A DNA stretch of 64,000 nt from JBBDIK01 sp964640385 (GTDB lineage Bacteria; Actinomycetota; UBA4738; JBBDHU01), in NCBI GenBank assembly GCA_964640385.1, contig CAZXFL010000010.1, positions 1 to 64,000 of the forward strand, written 5' to 3'. The translations under genes and the position numbers were made by a program. The notes beneath the pieces are model-generated. The model saw only the letters and a program-made list of their open reading frames with translations. It did no database searches and was not told the DNA's origin. Shown here piece after piece: positions 8,711 to 16,726 of this stretch (within the stretch, counting starts at the first letter, position 1; the number at the start of each line of letters is the position of its first letter).

Positions 8711-9654
8711 GCCTGCGTCAGCGGTACCTCACGGACACCGGCCGGCAGCGAGAACCGAACGCCCTCCTGCGCGACATCCAGCTCCTCGACCTCACGCGCC
8801 CCCTGGTCCCCGAGGAACGCGAGCATCCGGTCGACGAGCCATTCGGGAGCCGACGCGCCCGACGTCAGGCCGACGACGTCGGCGCCCTCCAGCCACGCGG
8901 GATCGACCTCGGTCTCGTCATCGACCAGGTAGGCCGGCGTCCCGCGGTCGCGAGAGACCTCGACGAGCCGGTTCGAGTTCGACGAGTTCTTCGACCCGAT
9001 GACGAGAACGACATCGGCCTGCTCGGCGATCACCTTCACCGCGTCCTGGCGGTTCTGCGTCGCGTAGCAGATGTCCTCCCGCGGCGGCCCCTGCATCAGC
9101 GGGAACCGTTCGCGGAGCGCTTCGATGATCGCGTCGGTCTCGTCCACCGACAGCGTCGTCTGGGTCAGGTACGACAGGTTCGTGGGGTCGGACACCTCGA
9201 CCGTGCGTGCCTCGTCGATCGTCTGCACCAGGATCGTGCGTTCCGGCGCCTGACCTGTCGTTCCGACAACCTCCTCGTGGCCGGCGTGGCCGATCAGCAG
9301 GATGGTCCGGCCATCGTCGGCGAACCGACGCGCCTCCAGGTGCACCTTGGTCACCAACGGACAGGTGGCGTCGATCACCTCGAGATCGCGGTCGGCCGAG
9401 TTCCCGTAGACCTCCGGCGCGACCCCGTGGGCGGACAGAACCACCACCGCACCGGCGGGAACCTCAGTCTCCTCCTCGACGAAGATCGCGCCCTTGGCCT
9501 CGAGGTCACGCACGACCGGCAGGTTGTGGACGATCTGCTTGCGCACGTACACCGGCACACCGTGCTTGGTGAGCGCGAGTTCGACGGCGTCGACGGCGCG
9601 CTCGACGCCGGCGCAGTAGCCGCGTGGGTGGGCCAGCAGGACCTTGGTGGGCAC
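8707..9654 (-). CDS. ispH: 4-hydroxy-3-methylbut-2-enyl diphosphate reductase
   Basis: A 315-residue [4Fe-4S] enzyme performing the last MEP-pathway step, HMBPP to IPP and DMAPP. The three cluster cysteines are C14 (PRGYCAGVERA), C98 (IDATCPLVTKVH) and C196 (DICYATQNRQ). The SAHGV and GHAGHEEVVGT motifs hold active-site histidines, and GSKNSSNSNRLVE is diagnostic. Full length for the family. The GTG start is set by the -10 box TAGCAT only 6 nt upstream, giving a leaderless mRNA. Confidence 0.97.
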   Translation of the reverse strand: MPTKVLLAHPRGYCAGVERAVDAVELALTKHGVPVYVRKQIVHNLPVVRDLEAKGAIFVEEETEVPAGAVVVLSAHGVAPEVYGNSADRDLEVIDATCPLVTKVHLEARRFADDGRTILLIGHAGHEEVVGTTGQAPERTILVQTIDEARTVEVSDPTNLSYLTQTTLSVDETDAIIEALRERFPLMQGPPREDICYATQNRQDAVKVIAEQADVVLVIGSKNSSNSNRLVEVSRDRGTPAYLVDDETEVDPAWLEGADVVGLTSGASAPEWLVDRMLAFLGDQGAREVEELDVAQEGVRFSLPAGVREVPLTQA

Positions 9655-9660
9655 GACTCC

Positions 9661-9666
9661 ATGCTA
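9661..9666 (-). promoter_or_regulatory. -10 box of leaderless ispH
   Basis: TAGCAT on the minus strand, 6 nt before the GTG start at 9654. No Shine-Dalgarno can fit. Confidence 0.5.
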
Positions 9667-9720
9667 CCGCCGGGGCTCGCGGAACCGGCGGGATGTGGGG
9701 AGGGCTTCCGAACGCAACCC

Positions 9721-11484
9721 CTAGTTGAATGGGTTCCCGTCGTCCGCGCCGGGGTCGGTCGTGCCCGGGTCGGTCGTGCCGGGATCCGTGGCACCGCCGT
9801 CGCTCCCGGCGCGCTTGGTGGTCCGGTCCTCCTCAGCCACCACGTCGCGCTCGGGGTGCAAGGACTCGCCTGCCTTCTTCAGTGCATCCTTCATGCACGG
9901 GAGCTTCTTCATGAGCACAGCCGGGAACACCGCCTGGAACATAGTGTCGTTCCCGCTCGGCACGTCCTTGGACGGGATGTCGCCCTCGGTCAGGCCCATG
10001 ATGTATCGCGAGATCTCAGGGGCATCGTTCGCCGCCGACGCTCGCAGCCAGATCTGGGTCGGACGGATCTCCTGGATCCCGCCGTTGAAGCGCTCGTTGA
10101 GCTTCTCCTCGAGGAGGACATTGTCGATCGGATACGCGCCGCTCACAGCGGGGTCGAGCTGATGTCCGTGATCGGCGGTCACGACCATCGCCCACTCCCC
10201 CTCACCGACCCGCTTGTTCAGATAGCTCACGAGGATCTTGAGGTTCTGATCCTGAACCTCGACGGTGTCCTGCATCTCGATACTGTTGATCGAGTAGCCG
10301 TGACCCACGTTGTCGATCGCCTTGTAGTTCAGGAATAGCAGGTCCGGCACGTTGTCCTTGCCGAACTTCTCGCGCTTGATCACGGTCGTGATGAGTTTCG
10401 TCTGCTGCCAGATGCGGGCCGGTGTGTCCCATCCGAACCGCATCTTCGGGTCGGTCTGGAAGTCGTGGCCGCGCCAGGCGCCGTCCATCGACCCGTCGAG
10501 GGCATCGACCTCCTTGAGGTAGTCCGTGAAGGTCGGGAGTTTGTTCACGTAGCGGGGGAACTTGAAGTAGGGCTTGATCGTGTCGCGGAGGTTCCAGACG
10601 ATTCCTTCGTCTCCCTCATCGCCGGTGTTCTCCCGGTTGACGGCGATATCACGGTCGCCGCCTCCCCACATCGAGCCGTGGCTGAGCGCACCGAGGTGTG
10701 CCCCGAGACTGGCCAGCCCACCGACGATGGGCTTGTTGTCCATCGCCCGGTCGTAGAGGTCCGCGAGCGTCGGAACGATCATCGTGATCGGGCCGTTCCC
10801 CCACGGCGTGACCATGTCGCCGTTGATCCGCATGTGCTGATCGAGTACACCGTTGGTGAGCGGGAACGCACCCGTCCCGATCGTCGCGTGGGCCGGCGGC
10901 GTGTCGGACTGGGCCGATCCGACCGTGGCGTTCTCGAACCATGTGCCCTTGTCGATCAGGCTCTCCAGGTACGGCCACGAACGCGGATGGGCGTCGAGCA
11001 CATCGCGGCCGCCGGCGTCCCAGACCAGCGTGACGATCAGCTTCGGCGGATCCTTGCGCTTGGCCTTCGGCTCGAGCGCGGTCCGCAGGACCTTCCCGTC
11101 CGGCGCCGGGAACGGGTAGTGCAGGATCGCACCCTCGGTCGGGGCGATGTCGGCGAGGGTCACCGGCTTCGACACGCTCCCCCGGGCCTTGATGAACCCC
11201 GGGCCGTACCAGAACATCGGGACATGCTGGAGGTAGTCCCAGGGGCCGGCGTGCGGGAACCCCCTGCCCAGGTAGTTGGGCTCACGCGGGACGACGATGA
11301 GGTCTCCCCCTCGGTCTTGCCGCCAGCCGCGCCAGATCCGGAGCAGCTCGTCATCCGCCAGGGTGCACGCCGCGCGCTCGAGGTCGCCCGTGCCCTGAGC
11401 GGCCCCGCTGGGTGTGACCGGCACGAGTAAGGCCCCCAGGAGGAGGCATCCGAGCAGCGGTCCGAGCAGGCGTCGCATCGTCAT
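9721..11484 (-). CDS. Secreted alkaline phosphatase superfamily protein (phosphodiesterase/pyrophosphatase type)
   Basis: A 587-residue protein with a signal peptide (LLGPLLGCLLLGALLVPV, about 6-23). The fold is that of type I phosphodiesterase/nucleotide pyrophosphatase. The nucleophile region SDTPPAHATIGTGAFPLTNG resembles the NPP T-x-H motif, and the metal-site motifs FLNYKAIDNVGH and VVTADHGHQ are present. The C-terminus ends in a low-complexity DPGTTDPGTTDPG tail, suggesting cell-surface exposure. It could cleave nucleotide, phospholipid or sugar-phosphate diesters; the substrate is not predictable. The ATG at 11482 is followed by another in-frame ATG two codons later. It is 66 bp upstream of ispH with no clear link. 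Confidence 0.8.
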   Translation of the reverse strand: MTMRRLLGPLLGCLLLGALLVPVTPSGAAQGTGDLERAACTLADDELLRIWRGWRQDRGGDLIVVPREPNYLGRGFPHAGPWDYLQHVPMFWYGPGFIKARGSVSKPVTLADIAPTEGAILHYPFPAPDGKVLRTALEPKAKRKDPPKLIVTLVWDAGGRDVLDAHPRSWPYLESLIDKGTWFENATVGSAQSDTPPAHATIGTGAFPLTNGVLDQHMRINGDMVTPWGNGPITMIVPTLADLYDRAMDNKPIVGGLASLGAHLGALSHGSMWGGGDRDIAVNRENTGDEGDEGIVWNLRDTIKPYFKFPRYVNKLPTFTDYLKEVDALDGSMDGAWRGHDFQTDPKMRFGWDTPARIWQQTKLITTVIKREKFGKDNVPDLLFLNYKAIDNVGHGYSINSIEMQDTVEVQDQNLKILVSYLNKRVGEGEWAMVVTADHGHQLDPAVSGAYPIDNVLLEEKLNERFNGGIQEIRPTQIWLRASAANDAPEISRYIMGLTEGDIPSKDVPSGNDTMFQAVFPAVLMKKLPCMKDALKKAGESLHPERDVVAEEDRTTKRAGSDGGATDPGTTDPGTTDPGADDGNPFN

Positions 11485-11755
11485 AGGTGTGAGTGTCCCG
11501 AGAGGGGCAGCGAGCGTACCCGAAACCGTAGGTCACTCCTAGGAAGAGCCACGAACTTCGCGGACCAGCCCCCCTCACGATCTGTTCGCCACCAGGCACG
11601 GAGCGGTTCTCAGGCAGGCCCGACGGTATGCTTGCCAGCCCCCGGGACCGCCGCTATGGTGACCGGGTCCCGGACACACCGTCCGAACGCCCAACCTGAA
11701 CCCATCGCTGCTGCATCGGCTGATTCGGGTTCGACCTCAACGTAAGGAGCGACCG

Positions 11756-12328
11756 ATGGGACGCAGGTCGATGCGCAGGACGCTCGTCGCGCTAGTCGCG
11801 ACGGTCGCGATCGTGGCGACGGCGTCCCTCCTCCCGCTCCCCTCCGCGTTCGGGCAGATCGACCACACGATCGACCGCTGGTGGCAGTACGACCCGTCCG
11901 TGTGGCATCATGGGTTCTCCCAGCACCCCAGGCTGGTGGACCAGCACCAGCGATGGCACGACAACCACCGGGACGCCGGGGCGAGTCGCCACGAGCAGTA
12001 CCACAAGGAGCTCGCGCGGGCCCATCGCCGGATGCATTACCACGAGGCCCTCCGGTCGGATACCGGAGACGCGACCTGGTACGACGCCGACGGGGGGACC
12101 GGTGCGTGCGGCAAGACCTTGCGCGGTATGTACGTCGCGCATAGGACCTGGGCATGTGGCTCGCTCGTGTCGGTGCGGGCGAACGGGAAGTACGTCTTCG
12201 TCCGCGTACTCGACCGCGGACCCTACGGCGAGGGGCGCATCGTCGACCTCTCGCATGCGGCCTTCAGGAAGCTCGCACCGCTCTCACAAGGCGTGATCGA
12301 CGTCCACGCGGTCAAGCTCAAACGCTAG
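11756..12328 (+). CDS. RlpA-like double-psi beta-barrel protein, exported
   Basis: A 190-residue exported protein. A twin-arginine-rich start and hydrophobic stretch (LVALVATVAIVATASLLPLP, about 10-29) form the signal, followed by a His/Trp/Arg-rich linker. The C-terminal DPBB domain (about 100-188) shows GDATWYDADGGTGACGK, ACGSLVSVRANG and RVLDRGPYGEGRIVDLSHAAF, where the aspartate of RVLDRGP matches the RlpA/expansin catalytic position. Such domains are peptidoglycan lytic transglycosylases or cell-wall loosening factors. A ribosome site TAAGGAGCG precedes the ATG. Its 3' end overlaps the convergent gene by 11 nt. Confidence 0.82.
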   Translation: MGRRSMRRTLVALVATVAIVATASLLPLPSAFGQIDHTIDRWWQYDPSVWHHGFSQHPRLVDQHQRWHDNHRDAGASRHEQYHKELARAHRRMHYHEALRSDTGDATWYDADGGTGACGKTLRGMYVAHRTWACGSLVSVRANGKYVFVRVLDRGPYGEGRIVDLSHAAFRKLAPLSQGVIDVHAVKLKR

Positions 12329-12665
12329 CGTCCGGGGCCCGGACCGGGCCTCCCGGGCGCGGCGCGGCCTTGATCGCTCCGCGGATCTCCTCCAACGACC
12401 CCACGGTCACGTTCACTTCGGGCGCCTCGAAGTCGGCCACGATGCGGAGTGCCGGGTACGCGGCCCGCGCCCGCCGCGCGAGTTCGGTGAACGGTCCCGA
12501 GACAACCATGAGGTGCGCGCGGCCCTCGGCGAGCTGCGCCAGGGCATCCTCAGCACTCGTAGCTCCGGGCACCAGCTCCCATTCCGCGGTGACCGACGCG
12601 CGCTTGAGCACGGCCAGCGCCTCGGCGTCCGGAGCGACACACAGCACTTTCAAGGCACGACACAT
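12318..12665 (-). CDS. Receiver-like protein lacking the phospho-acceptor Asp
   Basis: A 115-residue protein beginning MCRALKVLCVAPDAEAL. Its alternating pattern (VLCVAPD, ELVPGATSAEDAL, HLMVVSGPFTEL, PALRIVADF, VGSLEEIRGAI) is that of a CheY-like receiver. At the end of the third strand, where a receiver has its Asp, this protein reads VVSGP, so it is probably a pseudo-receiver. It starts 2 nt after the corA stop and is probably co-transcribed. I chose ATG 12663-12665 because the longer reading lies inside corA. Function unknown; a link to magnesium transport is only contextual. Confidence 0.6.
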   Translation of the reverse strand: MCRALKVLCVAPDAEALAVLKRASVTAEWELVPGATSAEDALAQLAEGRAHLMVVSGPFTELARRARAAYPALRIVADFEAPEVNVTVGSLEEIRGAIKAAPRPGGPVRAPDASV

Positions 12666-12667
12666 CG

Positions 12668-13654
12668 CTACAGCCAGTCCTTGCGCTTGAACACGCGGAA
12701 CAAGACGAACCCCGTAACGAGCATGATACCCACGGCCATCGGATACCCGAACACGAACTCGAGCTCCGGCATCCGGCGGAAGTTCATCCCGTAGATGCCC
12801 GCGATCAAGGTCGGGGCCAACAGGATCGCTGCCCACGCGGAAAGCTTCTTCATCGTCTGATTCAACTCGTTCGAAACCTGTGCCATCTGCGCCTCGAAGG
12901 CCGACGTCAGTTGGTCCCGCGCGTTGTCGATCAGCTCCGTCACGCGCAGGACCGCGTCCGCGACGTCCCGGAAGTCCTCGGCGGCCCCGGGCCCGACGAA
13001 TCGGGCCGGTCGCTGGGCGAGTTCGCGGAGCTCCCCGAAGGGCAGGATCTGACGGCGGAACCGGGCGAGTTCCCCGCGCAGCCGATGGATCTCGAGCTGA
13101 AGATCCCGGCGGCGTTCCTGGCTCGCTTTCGAGCCCGGTGCGTCCTGATCGTCGAACACCCGGTCGGTCACCGCATCCGCTTGCTCCTCGAACCGATCGA
13201 CCACGTCGAAGTAGTCATCGACGACTTCGTCCAGCAAAACGGCGAGCAGGAACGCGCCTCCTTCGTTCCCCCGATCCGGGGTCCGGGCCCAGCGGCGGGT
13301 AACCGGCGACAGGTCGAAGGGCGGCCCGTACCGCAGCGTTAGCAGGAACGTCGCCCCTGCGATCGCGTGGACCTCATGGGTCTTCAGCTCTCCGTCGAAC
13401 AGTACGCCGTAACACCGGACGAGCAGGACATCATCGAAGACCTTCGTCTTCGGTGGGCGGCCGAGCCGCTGGAGCCGGGCCAGGTCGAACTCGACCAGCG
13501 GCGGGATGGCCGCCTGCAGCTCGGCGAAGTCGTTCGGCTCCGGGGCGATCACATCGAGCCAGACCAGTTCGTCCGACGCAAGGAGCGAGCCGACCCCGTC
13601 GAGGTCGGTGACCGAAGGGTCCTTCACGCCGCCGCGGTACAAGGAACATTCCAC
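12668..13654 (-). CDS. corA: CorA-family Mg2+/Co2+ channel
   Basis: A 328-residue CorA protein: a large cytosolic N-terminal domain, a long helix (about 200-265, FEAQMAQVSNELNQTMKKLS) and two C-terminal membrane helices. The signature GMN sits in IAGIYGMNFRRMPE after TM1, and the C-terminus VFKRKDWL is typical. It forms pentameric channels for Mg2+ uptake. The GTG start (VECSLYRGG) is preceded by a -10 box TACGCT 6 nt upstream, supporting this leaderless start over an ORF extension to 13846 that would run into tetR. Confidence 0.93.
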   Translation of the reverse strand: MECSLYRGGVKDPSVTDLDGVGSLLASDELVWLDVIAPEPNDFAELQAAIPPLVEFDLARLQRLGRPPKTKVFDDVLLVRCYGVLFDGELKTHEVHAIAGATFLLTLRYGPPFDLSPVTRRWARTPDRGNEGGAFLLAVLLDEVVDDYFDVVDRFEEQADAVTDRVFDDQDAPGSKASQERRRDLQLEIHRLRGELARFRRQILPFGELRELAQRPARFVGPGAAEDFRDVADAVLRVTELIDNARDQLTSAFEAQMAQVSNELNQTMKKLSAWAAILLAPTLIAGIYGMNFRRMPELEFVFGYPMAVGIMLVTGFVLFRVFKRKDWL

Positions 13655-13660
13655 GAGCGC

Positions 13661-13666
13661 AGCGTA
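13661..13666 (-). promoter_or_regulatory. -10 box of leaderless corA
   Basis: TACGCT on the minus strand, 6 nt before the GTG at 13654. The divergent tetR -10 is only 25 bp away, so the two promoters must interfere. Confidence 0.45.
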
Positions 13667-13691
13667 CCCCAAGGACCCGGGCCGGGTCCGG

Positions 13692-13697
13692 TAGCAT
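13692..13697 (+). promoter_or_regulatory. -10 box of leaderless tetR
   Basis: TAGCAT, 6 nt before the GTG at 13704. A TetR protein bound at its own start would also cover the corA promoter. Confidence 0.45.
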
Positions 13698-13703
13698 GAC
13701 CAC

Positions 13704-14306
13704 GTGGCCACCACCCCCGCCAAGCGGCGTATGCGCGCGCCCGAACGACGGGCCCAGCTCCTGGAAGTTGCACGGATGGCCTTCGGGCGCAACGGTTTCC
13801 ACGAGGTATCGATGGAGACGGTCGCCCGAGAGGCCGGCGTCACCAAGCCGATCCTCTACGACCACTTCGCTTCCAAGGAGGAGCTGTACCGGGCCCTCAT
13901 CGAAGAGGACGCCGCGGCGCTCGAGGCCCGGGTCCGAGCGGCCCTGGCGGCCCGCACCGGCAACCGCGAACGCATCCGCGCCTCCTTCCAGGCCTACTAC
14001 GACTTCGTCGACGAACACGCGGAGGGGTTCCGGCTCGTCATGCGGGAGCAAGCGAGCCCGGTCGCTCTCTCGCCGGTCCGCGAGGTCCGCGAGCACATCA
14101 TCCGGGCCGTCGCCGAGGTGATCGAACGCCAGTCCCATGGCGGGGTGAGCGGCGCGGACGCCGAGATGGTGGCCGTCGGCGTGATAGCCCTGGTCGAAGC
14201 CGGCGCGCAGCGAGACCCGGGCGGGCCCCCCAGCCAGCGGCAGCGCCAGCTCGACATCCTGGTCCGGCTGGCCTGGCGGGGCATCACCGGCGTGACGAGG
14301 GACTGA
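13704..14306 (+). CDS. TetR/AcrR-family regulator
   Basis: A 200-residue TetR protein. The helix-turn-helix lies at about 15-60 (RRAQLLEVARMAFGRNGF, SMETVAREAGVTKPILYDHF, ASKEELYRALI). The C-terminal ligand-binding helices are generic, so the effector is unknown. It is divergent from corA with overlapping promoters, and a histidine phosphatase follows 10 bp downstream on the same strand. Control of corA is possible but not shown. Confidence 0.88.
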   Translation: MATTPAKRRMRAPERRAQLLEVARMAFGRNGFHEVSMETVAREAGVTKPILYDHFASKEELYRALIEEDAAALEARVRAALAARTGNRERIRASFQAYYDFVDEHAEGFRLVMREQASPVALSPVREVREHIIRAVAEVIERQSHGGVSGADAEMVAVGVIALVEAGAQRDPGGPPSQRQRQLDILVRLAWRGITGVTRD

Positions 14307-14316
14307 CGCCTGGCAC

Positions 14317-14907
14317 ATGACCGACGTCTACCTGATCCGTCACGGTCGTACGGCTCTCAATACGGCCGGCCGCTACCGCGGACGTGACGATCCGCCCCTC
14401 GATGAGGCCGGCATGATGGAGGCCGAGGAAACGGCCCTCCGTCTCGCAGGCGTGCCCTTGCGTTCTGTCGCCGCGAGTCTCCTGCGGCGAGCGATCCAGA
14501 CGGCCGAGATCGTCGCTACTCCGCACGGCCTGCACGTCGAGCCCGACGCCCGCCTCATCGACATCGACTACGGACCTTGGACCGCGCTCACCCAAGACGA
14601 AGCGACCGAACTCGACCCCGACCTCCATGCAGCCTTCCGCCGCTCTCCACTCGCAGCCGCTACACCTGCCGAGCGCGTCGAAGAGGTGGGTCACCGGCTG
14701 GCAGAAGCTCTCGAGACCATGGCTCAGCGCCATCCGGGTAACGCGGTTGCCATGGTGTCCCACGATGTACCGATCCGAGCCTTGGTGTCACGACTCCTCG
14801 GATACGAGGGGGAGCGCTTCTGGACGTTCCCGGTGCCAACCGGGTCGGTGACCCAGCTCGCGATCACCGACGGCAGGGTCGACGTCGTCAAGCTCCCCGA
14901 GGGCTGA
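14317..14907 (+). CDS. Histidine phosphatase (phosphoglycerate mutase-like)
   Basis: A 196-residue branch-1 histidine phosphatase. The phospho-histidine lies in LIRHGRTALN (H9), SLLRRAIQTAEI carries the second phosphate pocket, IDYGPWTALT follows, and the second catalytic His is in AMVSHDVPIRAL. Members include alpha-ribazole phosphatase, broad sugar-phosphate phosphatases and phosphoglycerate mutases. The length and lack of the mutase insert favour a phosphatase. It follows tetR by 10 bp and overlaps the convergent arsC-like gene by 20 bp. Confidence 0.85.
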   Translation: MTDVYLIRHGRTALNTAGRYRGRDDPPLDEAGMMEAEETALRLAGVPLRSVAASLLRRAIQTAEIVATPHGLHVEPDARLIDIDYGPWTALTQDEATELDPDLHAAFRRSPLAAATPAERVEEVGHRLAEALETMAQRHPGNAVAMVSHDVPIRALVSRLLGYEGERFWTFPVPTGSVTQLAITDGRVDVVKLPEG

Positions 14908-15334
14908 GGGGGTCGGCCTTCAAGAGCTCGTTGACCAACCCTCGCACCCGGAGATCGATCTCGGCCAGGATGGGCCGGACCTCGTCCAGAGAGCGACCGG
15001 CCGGATCGGGAAGCTCCCAGTCCCGATAGCGCTTCCCCGGAAACACGGGGCATGCGTCTCCGCATCCCATAGTGATCACCACGTCGGCCGCCTGGACATC
15101 GTTCGTCGTCAGCCCTCGCGGCCGAGCCCCGGAAAGATCGATACCGATCTCGGACATCGCCCGAGTTACGGCAGGGTTGATCTCATCTGCGGGGGTGCTC
15201 CCGGCGGACCGGACACGGAGACGCCTCCCCGCGTACCGTTCCAGAAGAGCGGCCGCCATCTGGCTCCGTCCCGCGTTGTGGACACACACGAACAACACCT
15301 CTGGGATGTCGTCGGGCCGCGTACCCTCGGTCAT
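14888..15334 (-). CDS. arsC: ArsC-type low-molecular-weight phosphatase / arsenate reductase
   Basis: A 148-residue protein with the P-loop VCVHNAGRSQMAAALLE (Cys-x5-Arg-Ser), as in thioredoxin- or mycothiol-linked arsenate reductases related to tyrosine phosphatases. Two further cysteines (TMGCGDACPVFPG) match the resolving pair of thioredoxin-coupled ArsC. LPDPAGRSLDEVRPI holds the general-acid Asp. The ATG overlaps the response-regulator stop (ATGA), so arsC is the last gene of the pst-pho operon. This makes sense because arsenate enters through phosphate transporters. Confidence 0.85.
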   Translation of the reverse strand: MTEGTRPDDIPEVLFVCVHNAGRSQMAAALLERYAGRRLRVRSAGSTPADEINPAVTRAMSEIGIDLSGARPRGLTTNDVQAADVVITMGCGDACPVFPGKRYRDWELPDPAGRSLDEVRPILAEIDLRVRGLVNELLKADPLSPRGA

Positions 15335-16041
15335 CCGTCCACGAACTTGTAGCCGAGACCGCGAACCGTCAACAGGTACACCGGGTGATGCGGGTCGTCT
15401 TCGATCTTGCCACGCAACCGCTTCACGTGTACGTCGAGCGTCTTCGTATCCCCGAAATAGTCGGGGCCCCACACCTCCTCGATCAGGAAGTCGCGCGTGA
15501 GGAGCCTCCCCTTACGGAGAAGGAGGATCTCCAGGAGTTCGAACTCCTTCGGTGGAAGTGCGATCGTCTCCCCGCGTACGCGCACCTCGTGCCGGGCCAC
15601 GTCCATCTCGACCGGTCCGCCGAGGATGGCCTCGTCGGGCGAGGATGGAACGGCATCGGTCGGACGAACCCGTCGGAGGTTCGCCCTGACCCGCGAGACC
15701 AGCTCCAGGACCGAGAATGGCTTCGTCACGTAGTCGTCTGCACCTAGCTCGAGCCCCGCCACCTTGTCCGCCTCGGCGTCCTTCGCCGTCACCATGATGA
15801 TCGGAACGTCCGACTCCGAGCGGATCGCGCGACAAACATCGAGTCCGGCGACCTCAGGCAACATCAGGTCGAGGATCACGAGGGAAGGTGGGTTCGCACG
15901 AAATCGATCCAGAGCCTGCTGCCCGTCACCCGCCGTCGTCACGAGGTACCCTTCACGCTCGAGGTTGTACCGGACGGTCTCCGCAAGTGACTCTTCGTCC
16001 TCAACCACGAGGATCCGGGTCCGGGATTCAGAGGATGTCAT
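15331..16041 (-). CDS. regX3: OmpR/PhoB-family response regulator of the phosphate system (RegX3-like)
   Basis: A 236-residue response regulator. The receiver domain (about 8-120) has acidic pocket VVEDEES, phospho-acceptor D58 in VILDLMLP, T85 and K107 (DDYVTKPFS). The winged-helix domain (about 135-232) has PPKEFELLEILL and DVHVKRLRGKIEDD. It lies at the 3' end of the pst operon between phoU and arsC, and the sensor kinase is divergent upstream of pstS. It should bind the GTTCACC repeats at 20660-20698 (inference from location and known PhoP/RegX3 sites). It overlaps phoU by 14 nt. Confidence 0.93.
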   Translation of the reverse strand: MTSSESRTRILVVEDEESLAETVRYNLEREGYLVTTAGDGQQALDRFRANPPSLVILDLMLPEVAGLDVCRAIRSESDVPIIMVTAKDAEADKVAGLELGADDYVTKPFSVLELVSRVRANLRRVRPTDAVPSSPDEAILGGPVEMDVARHEVRVRGETIALPPKEFELLEILLLRKGRLLTRDFLIEEVWGPDYFGDTKTLDVHVKRLRGKIEDDPHHPVYLLTVRGLGYKFVDG

Positions 16042-16726
16042 CGGGACCGAGATCGTCCTCGGGATGGGACGCGTCGGTGAACTCCCGGAACTCGCCGGTT
16101 AGCAGGAAGCCGACCTGCTCGCCGATGTCGACCGCGTGATCCCCGACCCGCTCGAGCTGGCGGGCCACGATGATCATCCGGAGCCCCCACTTGAGCTTGT
16201 CGGTGTCGTCCGCGAGCGCGGCGACCTCCTTGTAGATCCCCAGATTGAGCCGGTCGACCGGATCATCCATCTGCGGCAACTGGAGACACAGTTCAAGATC
16301 TCGCCCGCGGAACGCTTCCATCGCCGTTCGGATCATCATCCCGACGATATCGCTCATCTCCTGCAGATGGGTGAGGATGGTCTGGCTCCGCGGGCGATCG
16401 CGCACCGATAGGTATGTCTTGGCGATGTTTACCGCCATGTCTCCGACCCGTTCGAGATGGAGGTTGGTATGGAGGATCGCCGAGATCAGACGAAGGTCGA
16501 TCGCAACGGGCGTCTGCAGCGCAAGGACCTCGAGTGTCCGCCGGTCGACCGACATATACTTCTCATCGATCACATCGTCGCCCTCGATGACCCGTTCCGC
16601 GCGCGCGACATCGCCCTCGACCATCGCTTGAACCGCCTGCTGGACCGCCCGCTCCGCCAGCTCACCCATCCCGAGGATGTCCAACTCGAGGAGATCGAGC
16701 TCTTCATGGAAATGTACGCGCGCCAT
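16028..16726 (-). CDS. phoU: Phosphate signalling protein PhoU
   Basis: A 232-residue protein with two PhoU three-helix repeats, each carrying an E/D-x-x-x-D metal motif: ERVGDMAVNIAK in the first half and ERVGDHAVDIGE in the second. PhoU links PstSCAB transport activity to the sensor kinase and holds the response off when phosphate is plentiful. The ATG shares one base with the pstB stop (TGATG) and follows GGAGG, so translation is coupled. Confidence 0.94.
   Translation of the reverse strand: MARVHFHEELDLLELDILGMGELAERAVQQAVQAMVEGDVARAERVIEGDDVIDEKYMSVDRRTLEVLALQTPVAIDLRLISAILHTNLHLERVGDMAVNIAKTYLSVRDRPRSQTILTHLQEMSDIVGMMIRTAMEAFRGRDLELCLQLPQMDDPVDRLNLGIYKEVAALADDTDKLKWGLRMIIVARQLERVGDHAVDIGEQVGFLLTGEFREFTDASHPEDDLGPDDIL

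Noticed and set aside
11600..11755. c-di-AMP (ydaO-type) riboswitch upstream of the RlpA-like gene
   Set aside because: Such riboswitches often precede rlpA-type genes in Actinobacteria, but I found only a GAACCC/GGGTTC hairpin and no ydaO consensus.
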